Source: Planctomycetaceae bacterium (GTDB taxonomy: Bacteria > Planctomycetota > Planctomycetia > Pirellulales > UBA1268). From it: a stretch of 7,532 nucleotides of DNA. The DNA is taken from positions 1-7,532 of the forward strand of contig CANHYS010000087.1 in NCBI GenBank assembly GCA_947464585.1, given 5' to 3'. The notes beneath the pieces were generated by a model. That model saw nothing but the letters and a program-made list of their open reading frames with translations, was not told the origin of the DNA and made no database searches. Both the position numbers and the translations under genes were made by a program. Position 1 is the first letter of the stretch; every line of letters starts with the position of its first letter. Of the stretch, positions 1 to 6,709 are shown piece by piece.

Positions 1-2859
1 ATCCTCTCGCGGCGTGCTCGTCTGCCGGTAAGCACGGCTCGTGACGATCAGCCTGTGCAGGGTCTTCAGCCGCCAGCGGTTGGCGGGGTTTGCGGGGTCG
101 ATGAGTTCGCTCGCCAGCCAGTCGAGCAATGCAGGATGGCTCGGCGCGGCCCCGTTGACGCCGAAGTCGCTCGGCGTGTCGACGATGCCGGTGCCGAAAT
201 GGTAGTGCCAGAGCCGGTTGACGATCACCCGGGCTGTGAGCGGATTGGTCGGCGCTGCGATCCAGTCGGCGAGCGCCTTGCGGCGGTCGCTCTCCGGTGC
301 GTTGCCCGGGAGCTCCCACGAGGCACCGAATCGCGAGAGGCTGCCGGGGGCGATTTCCTCGCGGGGTGCCATCGGGTCGCCACGGAAGAAACGATGTGTC
401 TTCGCGGCGCTGACGAACTGGCCGGCATACGCCTTCGGCAGCGTCTTGAGCGGATTGAGCTTCTTCTTGAGATCGGCTGCCGTTGCGGAGAGGCTCTCCA
501 TCTCGGCCAGCTCGTTCGGGGAGAGCTCGGCGGCCGACGTGATCGGGCCTGTCTTGTGGACATAGTCGTGAGGCAGCCGATCGGCATGGGTCGCAACGAC
601 TTTCCAGTTTGTCCCGTCGAGTGACGTGCTGACCTCGTACTTCGTCGTCAGTCGGTCGGTGTATTCAGGTTTTGGGCTGCGGTCGCGGCTCCAGACGACG
701 CGGCTGAGTTCCTCAACCTCGGGCAGTTCCAATTGCACCCAGCCCTTGCCGATCTCGTTCGAGATCCACGACCGCTTGTTGCCATACTTGCCGTCGTTGA
801 TGTGCTCGAGCTTGTGGGAGATATTGTCGGCGAAGGTGCCTGAGGCCGAAGGCTTCGCCCGGCTGGCCACATTGCGGCCATCGACCGTGAACGCCTCCAC
901 CTCGTCGAGGCAGGGCTCCGCTGCCGTTGTGTCGAGGATCGTGAATCGGACGAACCGTGCCTTCGTCGGCGGGAAGGCGTCGACGTTCTCGCCGGCCGAC
1001 ACCGGGCCGCGGAGATGCGGAGTCCGGCTCGCCACGTCGTCGCGAGACGTCTGCTCCTCGAAGATCACGGCATCGGCCGTGAGGGGGGCTTCAGCAGACC
1101 CGCCGACGACGAGCAGCCGCGATGACTCATTGAGCGTGTAAACGCCCGTATCGCGCAAGCCGCTCCAGAGCGGCAGGCTCGGCGTGGGCTCGCCGCTGCC
1201 GTCGGCCATGAGTCGCTGGTCGATCGTGGCGATCACGGTCTGGTCTGCGGTGGTCTTCGGATCGCCGTCGGCGTCGAGAACGTATTTCGCGTCGCGGGAA
1301 TGCGTGTGCCAGCCTGCGCCCCACGAGAGCCAGATTCGGAACACGCCGGCGGCCTTGGGCCCGTAGGCGAAAACGGTCTGGCCGGGGGCGGCCTGCCACC
1401 AGGTGTATTCCTTGCCGATGTTTGGGAGCGACCGGATGTCGCCGGGCTCGTCGGCGTGGCCGCGCTCCGTGCCGGCGGCATGCGTGGCGACCCCCTTCGG
1501 CTCGGCGAATTTCTCTGTCTGTGAGGCAGAGAGGTCGTCGATCACGATCGTGCGGCGGAGCCTCGCGGCGGGCTGCAGTTCGGCGAGCCGGCGCTGGATA
1601 GGCAACAATTCCTGCTCGATGGCGGCGACCTTCTTCAGCCGGTCGGCATTGTCGGGGGGCAGGATGTCGCGGTCGCCGTGCTTGACTCCGGCGAAGACGG
1701 CCTTGATCCGGTAGTAATCGGCCTGCGGAATCGGATCGAACTTGTGGTCGTGGCAGCGGGCGCAGCCAACGGTGAGACCGAGCATAGCCGAGCCCGTCGT
1801 GCTCACCATGTCGTGCATCTCGTCGGCCCGCTGGTTGGCCGTGAGCACCGGATCGGGCGAGCCGACTTCGTCCTTCGGTCCGCCGACGATGAAGCCGGTG
1901 GCCGCATCGGCGCCGAGCATGTCGCCACAGATCTGCTCCTTCAGAAAAGAGTCGTACGGCTTGTCGGCATTGAACGACGCGATCACCCAGTCGCGATAGG
2001 GCCAGGCATTGGACCGAACCTTGTTCATTTCGAAGCCGTGGCTCTCGGCGAAGCGCACGACGTCGAGCCAGTGCCGCGCCCAGCGTTCGCCGTAGTGCGG
2101 CGACGCGAGCAGTCGGTCAACCAGTTCCGCAAACGGCCCGGCGGTGTTGCCCGCGGCGCGGCAGGCGTCTTCGAAGGCCGCGATCTCCTCTGGCGAAGGC
2201 GGCAGGCCGATCAGATCGAACGAGACGCGCCGGAGGAGCGTTCGCGGGTCGGCCTCGGGATTGAGGGCGAGGCCCTTCTCTGCCAGCGAGGACGTGATGA
2301 AGGCGTCGATCGGATTCTGGCCGATGGCTGCCTGGGTGGAGGGCAGAGCCGGCACGGCCGGCCGCTCCAGTGGCTGAAACGCCCAGTGGTTTGCGCCCTT
2401 CGCGGGTGCGGCATCGCCCTTGGGCAGCAGCGACTCCGGAAGTGTCTGCATGTCGTCGGGCCACGGGGCGCCGGACTCGATCCAGAGACGCACAAGCTGC
2501 TGCTCGTCGGCTGAGAGCGGCTCGCCATCGGCCGGCATCCGGCTTTCGTGGTCATCGGTGACGATCCGCTTGTAAAGTTCGCTCTCGTCCGGCTTGCCGG
2601 GCACGATTCCCGCGGACCCCGAGTCACCGCCGGCGATCGTCTTCTCCCGCTCGTCGATCCGAAACCCACTCTCCGGGCTGCCGGCTGCATGGCAGGCCCC
2701 GCATTTCGTGGCCAGCAGCGGCGCGACCTGGGTGCGGAACGTCTCGGCGGCCGCGGCATCAGCGGCGGGGGCAGCAAATGCGGCGTCGCCAGGGATGCCG
2801 AGGCCCAGAAGGCCCGCGAACACAACCACCATCCAGATGCTCGACTGTGGAAGCTTCAT
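1..2859 (-). CDS. PSCyt1-DUF1549-DUF1553 planctomycete cytochrome protein, C-terminus cut by the left edge
   Basis: Reverse-strand reading from the ATG at 2859 gives 953 codons with no stop up to base 1; the C-terminus lies outside the window. Residues 1-30 look like a Sec signal peptide, with a hydrophobic stretch from about 8 to 21 and AFAAP near the cleavage site. A PSCyt1-type c-heme domain follows, with CGACH at 53-57. DUF1549 runs from about 179 to 385 (LLRRVSFDLIGLPPSPEEI, then HYGERWARHWLDVVRFAESHG) and ends with a second CxxCH, CARCHDHKFDP, at 366-376. Residues about 437-600 resemble a golvesin-type module, and about 615-745 resemble an F5/8 type C (discoidin) domain (NDGKYGN, KGWVQLELPE). 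DUF1553 starts near 824 (FFRGDP) and includes NPLTARVIVNRLWHYHFGTG; probably 100 or more residues are missing. By family knowledge this is an exported, probably heme-bearing protein often encoded beside DUF1501 and sulfatase genes; its reaction is unknown. An in-frame ATG at 2922 would add 21 residues and bury the signal peptide, so 2859 is preferred. No strong Shine-Dalgarno is visible. Confidence 0.93.
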   Translation of the reverse strand, partial: MKLPQSSIWMVVVFAGLLGLGIPGDAAFAAPAADAAAAETFRTQVAPLLATKCGACHAAGSPESGFRIDEREKTIAGGDSGSAGIVPGKPDESELYKRIVTDDHESRMPADGEPLSADEQQLVRLWIESGAPWPDDMQTLPESLLPKGDAAPAKGANHWAFQPLERPAVPALPSTQAAIGQNPIDAFITSSLAEKGLALNPEADPRTLLRRVSFDLIGLPPSPEEIAAFEDACRAAGNTAGPFAELVDRLLASPHYGERWARHWLDVVRFAESHGFEMNKVRSNAWPYRDWVIASFNADKPYDSFLKEQICGDMLGADAATGFIVGGPKDEVGSPDPVLTANQRADEMHDMVSTTGSAMLGLTVGCARCHDHKFDPIPQADYYRIKAVFAGVKHGDRDILPPDNADRLKKVAAIEQELLPIQRRLAELQPAARLRRTIVIDDLSASQTEKFAEPKGVATHAAGTERGHADEPGDIRSLPNIGKEYTWWQAAPGQTVFAYGPKAAGVFRIWLSWGAGWHTHSRDAKYVLDADGDPKTTADQTVIATIDQRLMADGSGEPTPSLPLWSGLRDTGVYTLNESSRLLVVGGSAEAPLTADAVIFEEQTSRDDVASRTPHLRGPVSAGENVDAFPPTKARFVRFTILDTTAAEPCLDEVEAFTVDGRNVASRAKPSASGTFADNISHKLEHINDGKYGNKRSWISNEIGKGWVQLELPEVEELSRVVWSRDRSPKPEYTDRLTTKYEVSTSLDGTNWKVVATHADRLPHDYVHKTGPITSAAELSPNELAEMESLSATAADLKKKLNPLKTLPKAYAGQFVSAAKTHRFFRGDPMAPREEIAPGSLSRFGASWELPGNAPESDRRKALADWIAAPTNPLTARVIVNRLWHYHFGTGIVDTPSDFGVNGAAPSHPALLDWLASELIDPANPANRWRLKTLHRLIVTSRAYRQTSTPRED

Positions 2860-2947
2860 GGAGGCACGTTCCGGGAGGTGCGATGCATGCGGCCCAGCGG
2901 CCGCGAGAAAAGCCACCTCCATAGTATCGACAAGACCGCCCCCCCTG

Positions 2948-2993
2948 CACTTCCATTCCACCGCGAATCTTTTACGTTTTTTCAGGAAGTGTT
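2948..2993. promoter_or_regulatory. Conserved T-rich element, copy 1, bounded by a 7-bp inverted repeat
   Basis: The core CCATTCCACCGC (2953-2964) is followed by a T-rich stretch ending in six Ts (2977-2982). The arms CACTTCC (2948-2954) and GGAAGTG (2985-2991) form a perfect 7-bp inverted repeat around a 30-nt loop. The core and layout recur at 4547-4590. This copy lies about 90 bp upstream of the PSCyt1-DUF1549 start and about 115 bp beyond the sialidase-like stop, so it is most plausibly a 5' control element of the former. The string GGAAGTGTT appears here (2985-2993) and again at 3075-3083, 90 bp away, which would fit a repeated operator. Its function is inferred only from position and recurrence. 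Confidence 0.45.
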
Positions 2994-3017
2994 ACCGCTG
3001 CGGCGGCGATGATTCGC

Positions 3018-3049
3018 GCGGTCGGCGGGCGGCGAGACCAGACGACCGC
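3018..3049. other. Inverted repeat (7-bp arms) in the gap after the sialidase-like gene
   Basis: GCGGTCG (3018-3024) and CGACCGC (3043-3049) are perfectly complementary around an 18-nt loop. The repeat lies 57-88 bp downstream of the sialidase-like stop on the minus strand. It could help end or stabilise that transcript, but no T-tract follows on either strand, and GC-rich DNA yields such arms by chance fairly often. Confidence 0.25.
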
Positions 3050-3105
3050 CAGCATGGCCGCAGCCAGCCGTTGTGGAAGTGTTGTGGCTCATGATCCCGG
3101 TCTGA

Positions 3106-4308
3106 TCAGTCGGTCCGCAGGGCCGCAATCGGGATCACGGCCAGTTCGCCGCTGTTGTTGTTCCACAGTTGTCGCCCCTCACCGACGCGGCCCACGCCGC
3201 CACCGGAGTTCGAGTAGCCCACATAGAGTTGGCCGTCGTGCTCGATCGCATAGGGATACGAAAGCTGGGCGCTGGGATGCGACTCCACCTCGCCGTCATG
3301 CTCGCTGCGGCGAATCACCAATACCCGCGAAAAGGTGCTCGCTCCCGGCGGCCCGAGGGCGATCGTCAGCGGGGTGCGCTTGCTGCCGCTGTCCACAGTG
3401 GTCGTGCAGATCAGATACGGCTCGCCGCTCGAGAGCCGGCCGGCGTAGGGCTTGCTCGTCGTCATCGGGAGGTTGCTCGGCTGCGATGGCGTCCAGGTGC
3501 GTCCGTGGTCGTCGCTCGTCGCCACGAGTGCGAGAGCCTTTGCCCCGTAGCGGGCGATGTTTGTGATCCGGCGGCCCTGCGTGACCACCGTCGATTCGCC
3601 CCACACTGTTTCGAGACCCTTGGCCACCGGAATCACCACGAGGTCCCAGGTGGTGAAATCATCCCCCCTGCTGATCGCGACGGCGGGCGGATGCACACCG
3701 CCTGCGCTGCAGTCGCCCAGCGCGGAGATGCCCGCCATGATCCAGTTGCCGTCCACCATCCGCTGCGGTTCCTGCATCGGCCAGAAGCCCCCTTCGACCA
3801 CAACGCCCAGCGGTGCCCAACGTCCCGTCGCCTCGTCGAGCACGTAGCCCCTGGTGTGCACCCGTTTCATCGTGCCGTAGTAGGCCCCCATGAACGCGTG
3901 GAGCCGGCCGCCGTGCGAGAGAAACACGCCGTGGCTCACGGCCAGATCCGGCTCATCCCCCGAGTCGATCGTGAACGTCTCGCCCCACGTGCGTCCGCCA
4001 TCGTCGCTCACCCGGCCGCGGACCTCCTCGCTGCCAGTGTTTTCGCCCCCCTTGTTATGGCCGAACGACGCATAGAGCCGGTTCTTGTGCCAGGCCAGCC
4101 CGACCCCGTGCAAAAACCGGTAGCCGTCCTGCTTGAACTCATACGGCTTCATGATCGCGAACCGCGTGCCGGCAATCACGGGCATGTCGACCGCACGCGG
4201 CAACGGCACGGCCGGATCCCAGAGAGTCACGGGCTCCGCCGCAAAAAGGTGGCAGCCACCGAAAATGGCGAAGCTGCAAAGGATTCGCAGAGTCAGTTGC
4301 GCGTTCAT
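3106..4308 (-). CDS. Exported sialidase/BNR-repeat-like beta-propeller protein
   Basis: From the ATG at 4308 the protein has 400 residues and ends at the TGA at 3108-3106. Residues 5-24 (LTLRILCSFAIFGGCHLFAA) form a signal peptide, cleaved near LFA/AEP; Cys19 after FGG makes a lipoprotein anchor possible, though the lipobox is poor. Two Asp-box motifs typical of sialidase and BNR propellers are clear: SDDGGRTW at 101-108 and SDDHGRTW at 265-272. Other blade-like segments include LYASFGHNKGG, NWIMAGISALG and LYVGYSNSGGG near the C-terminus. Proteins of this type act on glycans outside the cytoplasm, and planctomycetes encode many. I cannot assign an arginine triad or nucleophile, so substrate and even catalytic activity are unproven. 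The ATG at 4317 (MGLMNAQ) is an equally possible start. The frame stays open to 4614, but that extension lacks protein-like character and would bury the signal peptide. The PSCyt1-DUF1549 gene follows on the same strand after 246 bp. Confidence 0.85.
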   Translation of the reverse strand: MNAQLTLRILCSFAIFGGCHLFAAEPVTLWDPAVPLPRAVDMPVIAGTRFAIMKPYEFKQDGYRFLHGVGLAWHKNRLYASFGHNKGGENTGSEEVRGRVSDDGGRTWGETFTIDSGDEPDLAVSHGVFLSHGGRLHAFMGAYYGTMKRVHTRGYVLDEATGRWAPLGVVVEGGFWPMQEPQRMVDGNWIMAGISALGDCSAGGVHPPAVAISRGDDFTTWDLVVIPVAKGLETVWGESTVVTQGRRITNIARYGAKALALVATSDDHGRTWTPSQPSNLPMTTSKPYAGRLSSGEPYLICTTTVDSGSKRTPLTIALGPPGASTFSRVLVIRRSEHDGEVESHPSAQLSYPYAIEHDGQLYVGYSNSGGGVGRVGEGRQLWNNNSGELAVIPIAALRTD

Positions 4309-4625
4309 CAATCCCATCTCGTCAAGGTTTGGTGGCCGGGACCTTCCTCCAGAGGATACGCCCGCACGCTGGCGGAGTGAAAGGATTCGTTCGGTGATGG
4401 AGCGACTGATGGAAAACGGCGCGCGATCTCCCGCGAGCCTACCGAGATCCGTTCCGCGGCCCGCAGGCCGCCGCGAAGGATGGGTAAGAGGCGGCTGACT
4501 GATCGGTATTGGAGCCCCATGGCGAGGGCCGCAACCGCATGCCCTACCATTCCACCGCAAGCCTTTCCCGTTTTTTTCCGGTGGAACGTGCTTCCCCGGG
4601 GCTACGATGCTCATGGGTCGCAGCG
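4309..4625. other. Divergent intergenic region (317 bp)
   Basis: This gap separates the minus-strand sialidase-like gene from the plus-strand phosphatase gene, so promoters for both should lie here. I could not identify convincing -35/-10 boxes. It contains copy 2 of the T-rich element (4547-4590). It also contains a GC hairpin, GCGGCC (4456-4461), loop CGCA, GGCCGC (4466-4471), of unknown meaning. Both flanking reading frames remain open across much of the gap (minus to 4614, plus from 4509), which I read as a GC-rich artefact rather than coding sequence. Confidence 0.6.
4547..4590. promoter_or_regulatory. Conserved T-rich element, copy 2, bounded by an 8-bp inverted repeat
   Basis: CCATTCCACCGC (4547-4558) is identical to copy 1 at 2953-2964. 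The following 12 bases match copy 1 at 7 positions and lead into seven Ts (4571-4577), then GGAACGTG (4583-4590), compared with GGAAGTG in copy 1. The arms TTCCACCG (4550-4557) and CGGTGGAA (4579-4586) form a perfect 8-bp inverted repeat around a 21-nt loop. The element lies 36-79 bp upstream of the phosphatase start and about 240 bp upstream of the sialidase-like start. It could be a promoter or operator, a leader RNA structure, or a dispersed genomic repeat. Confidence 0.45.
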
Positions 4626-5948
4626 ATGAATGACGACAAAACCATCATGAACGACGCTGAATCTGGCCTGCCACCCCGGTCGCGGATCACCGATCTCGAG
4701 CGACTGCTCGACGTGGCCCGCCACCTCGGGGCGACGGTCGATCTGGATGCCCTGCTCGAGACCGTCGCGGTTGCGGCGACGTCGGTGCTCGATTGCGAAC
4801 GGGCGACCGTCTATCTCTACGACCGGGCTGCCGGCGAACTGTGCAGCAGGCTGGCAACGGGCATCGTGGATTCGCCGATCAACGAGATTCGGTTTTCTGT
4901 CACCCGGGGCATCGCCGGTGAGGTGGCCCGCACCGGTCACCTCGTCAACCTGCCCGACGCGTATGCCGATCCGCGGTTCAACCCCGACTTCGACCGCGTC
5001 AGCGGGTTTCGCACCCGGAGCATGCTGGCCGTGCGACTGGCCGATCACGACGACCAGACGGTGGGCGTGTTGCAACTGCTCAATAAGCGTTCGGGCCCAT
5101 TCGATGCACGCGACGAGGAGATCGCGGGCTTCCTCGGAGGTCAAGCGGGCGTGGCGATCCAACGGCAATCGCTGCTGCATCACTTCGCGGAGAAGCAGCG
5201 GATCGAGCGCGACCTCAGCATCGCCCGCAGCATCCAACAGGGACTTCTGCCGCGGGAGAAGCCGAGCGTGCCGGGGTTCGACATCGCGGGCTGGAATCAG
5301 CCGGCCGACGAGACTGGCGGCGACTTCTACGACTTTTTTCCTCTCCACGACGGTCGCTTCGCACTGGCGATCGCCGACGCCACCGGCCATGGAATCGGAC
5401 CGGCGCTGGTCGTCGCCGAAACGCGGGCGCTGCTCCGGGCCCTCGTGCATCAGTCGTCGTCGTTGCCAGGGGTCGTGTCGAGCGTTCACTCGCTGCTCTG
5501 TCTCGATCTGCCCGAGGGACGGTTTGTGACGCTTTTCTGCGGCCTGCTTGATCCGTCGCAGGGAACAGTGCACTACGTGAGCGCAGCGCAGGCGCCGATT
5601 TTCGTCTACGAGGCCGCGACTGGAATGGTGCGCGAGTATGCCGCGCAGGGATTACCGCTCGGCTTCGTGCCGGAGGCAACGTACGACGAGTCGGCCGACA
5701 TCCAACTGGCCCAGGGGGACCTGCTCGTGCTCCTCACGGATGGATTTTTCGAGTGGAGTCGGACGGACGGCGAGCAGTTTGGCGAGGATCGCGTGCGCGA
5801 GATCATGCGACGGCATCATGCCCTTCCGGCGGCCGAGTTCATCGACCTCCTGCATCGCACGGTCGTCGAGTTCGCCGCCGGCACGCAGCAGGGCGATGAT
5901 CTGACGGCCGTGGTCGTCAAGCGAGTTGCGTCAGCAACCGGGGGATAG
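4626..5948 (+). CDS. GAF-SpoIIE (PP2C-type) serine phosphatase, RsbU/RsbP-like
   Basis: From the ATG at 4626 (MNDDKTIMNDAES) this is a 440-residue cytoplasmic protein with no signal peptide or membrane helix. Residues about 23-186 form a GAF sensor domain (LLDVARHLGATVDLDALLET, then the typical LLNKRSGPFDARDEEI). A helical linker, EKQRIERDLSIARSIQQGLL (189-208), leads into a SpoIIE/PP2C phosphatase domain. The metal-binding acidic motifs are all present: GGDFYDFF (231-238), ADATGHGIG (250-258), LTDGFFEW (370-377) and GDDLTAVVV (423-431), so it should be active. Family members remove phosphate from STAS-domain anti-anti-sigma factors and so control partner-switching sigma regulation; the GAF ligand is unknown. 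One oddity is SAAQAP (320-325), where relatives usually have NAGHxP. The frame is open from 4509, but those 39 codons cover the repeated T-rich element and do not look like protein. An alternative start is ATG 4647. No STAS or anti-sigma kinase gene is visible nearby. Confidence 0.92.
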   Translation: MNDDKTIMNDAESGLPPRSRITDLERLLDVARHLGATVDLDALLETVAVAATSVLDCERATVYLYDRAAGELCSRLATGIVDSPINEIRFSVTRGIAGEVARTGHLVNLPDAYADPRFNPDFDRVSGFRTRSMLAVRLADHDDQTVGVLQLLNKRSGPFDARDEEIAGFLGGQAGVAIQRQSLLHHFAEKQRIERDLSIARSIQQGLLPREKPSVPGFDIAGWNQPADETGGDFYDFFPLHDGRFALAIADATGHGIGPALVVAETRALLRALVHQSSSLPGVVSSVHSLLCLDLPEGRFVTLFCGLLDPSQGTVHYVSAAQAPIFVYEAATGMVREYAAQGLPLGFVPEATYDESADIQLAQGDLLVLLTDGFFEWSRTDGEQFGEDRVREIMRRHHALPAAEFIDLLHRTVVEFAAGTQQGDDLTAVVVKRVASATGG

Positions 5949-5963
5949 GCAAATCGTGTGGCC

Positions 5964-5989
5964 AAGCCGTCGGGCCATTTGGCGGCTTT
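5964..5989 (+). terminator. Weak possible terminator hairpin after the phosphatase gene
   Basis: AAGCCG (5964-5969) and CGGCTT (5983-5988) are complementary around a 13-nt loop, with three Ts from 5987. A competing stem, TGGCC (5959-5963) with GGCCA (5973-5977), overlaps it. The position, 16 bp past the TAG and just before the next ribosome binding site, would suit partial termination. The stem is short and the T-run minimal, so read-through into the DUF2293 gene is equally likely. Confidence 0.25.
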
Positions 5990-5992
5990 AGC

Positions 5993-5997
5993 AAGGA
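5993..5997 (+). promoter_or_regulatory. Ribosome binding site for the DUF2293 gene
   Basis: AAGGA lies 8 nt before the ATG at 6006. It is the clearest Shine-Dalgarno sequence in the window, where other starts have little or none, and it fixes the start of this gene. Confidence 0.6.
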
Positions 5998-6005
5998 TGT
6001 GAACG

Positions 6006-6698
6006 ATGACCAGTTCCACTTTCATGCCGGGCCCATCGGCCCGCACCGTCCGCACCGCCGCGGGCGTCGTGAAGACCGTGCCTGCCGACTGGGTGCTGCT
6101 GCCGCCTGGCGACGCGGGTTTGACCCGGCGGGTCAAGGCGGCTGGCGATCACTATGTGGTGCAGGAGAAGGTCGGCCGCCGGATGTTTTCGCGGGGAGTG
6201 TGGGCGCCGGCCGCCACGGTGGACCGCCTTCGAAAGGAACTCGACGCCGAGCGGGCCACGGACGCGTACGCAAAGAAGCAGGAGTCGGCGGCCAAGCGGC
6301 GCGAGAAGGTTCAGGAGGAGTATGTCGAGGATTTTCAGGGGGCGGTCGCCGAGTTTCTGCGGTTCCACCAGACGCATGCGACGGTGTCGCGGCGTCTCGC
6401 ACGGCTCGTGGCGGCTCATGCGACGCCGGTGGGCAGTGGCACCGTGGCCCGCACTAAACGCATCCCGATCGAGCGGCGCGCGGAGGCGGCAGTGATCGCG
6501 TGGATGCGGCATCAGACGACGGCGTATGACTCGATGAAGATCGCCCGCGTGAAAGGGCAGCGACGAGAGGTGCGACGGATGCTGGCGGCGCGGTCGAGGT
6601 CGGTGCTCGACGCCTATCGTCAGGGCCACGCAATTCCTGACAGCTGCCCGCTCAAGCGAGCGCTGACGGACACGCCGGCGGCGTCACAGAAGTCGTGA
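6006..6698 (+). CDS. DUF2293 domain-containing protein
   Basis: This is a 230-residue soluble protein with no signal peptide. The N-terminal part (about 20-70) carries a compact conserved-looking segment, WVLLPPGDAGLTRRVKAAG and then GRRMFSRGVWAP. A strongly charged, probably helical stretch follows at about 72-112 (DRLRKELDAERATDAYAKKQ, then KRREKVQEEY). The C-terminal part, about 150-206, matches the DUF2293 pattern: an aliphatic helix with WMRHQTTAYDSM, then an Arg-rich helix, RREVRRMLAARSRSVLDAYR. The function of DUF2293 is not established. The protein is rich in Arg and Lys, which would suit RNA or DNA binding, but that is inference. It starts 57 bp after the phosphatase stop, with AAGGA 8 nt before the ATG. 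The downstream GGQ gene is close enough for translational coupling, since its GTG candidate overlaps this stop codon. I recognised the family from the C-terminal pattern only. Confidence 0.82.
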   Translation: MTSSTFMPGPSARTVRTAAGVVKTVPADWVLLPPGDAGLTRRVKAAGDHYVVQEKVGRRMFSRGVWAPAATVDRLRKELDAERATDAYAKKQESAAKRREKVQEEYVEDFQGAVAEFLRFHQTHATVSRRLARLVAAHATPVGSGTVARTKRIPIERRAEAAVIAWMRHQTTAYDSMKIARVKGQRREVRRMLAARSRSVLDAYRQGHAIPDSCPLKRALTDTPAASQKS

Positions 6699-6709
6699 GT
6701 GCCTGCCAC

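Noticed and set aside
1678..2514. 278-codon plus-strand open frame
   Set aside because: It is antisense to the PSCyt1-DUF1549 gene, whose recognisable motifs run continuously through this region; a GC-rich shadow.
2922..2922. Alternative ATG for the PSCyt1-DUF1549 gene at 2922
   Set aside because: It adds 21 residues ahead of the signal peptide without a better ribosome binding site.
3169..4380. 403-codon plus-strand open frame
   Set aside because: It is antisense to the sialidase-like gene with its Asp-boxes and signal peptide. It is His/Arg/Pro-rich with no family resemblance.
4309..4614. In-frame 102-codon extension of the sialidase-like gene to an ATG at 4614
   Set aside because: It would bury a clear signal peptide and overlap the start of the divergent phosphatase gene. 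Its sequence is Arg/Pro/Gly-rich, as expected of non-coding GC-rich DNA.
4509..4625. In-frame 39-codon extension of the phosphatase gene
   Set aside because: It translates the repeated T-rich element, and the GAF region begins well after 4626. The ATG at 4626 gives a normal N-terminus.
4611..5573. 320-codon minus-strand open frame
   Set aside because: It is antisense to the GAF-SpoIIE phosphatase, whose catalytic motifs fix the coding strand.
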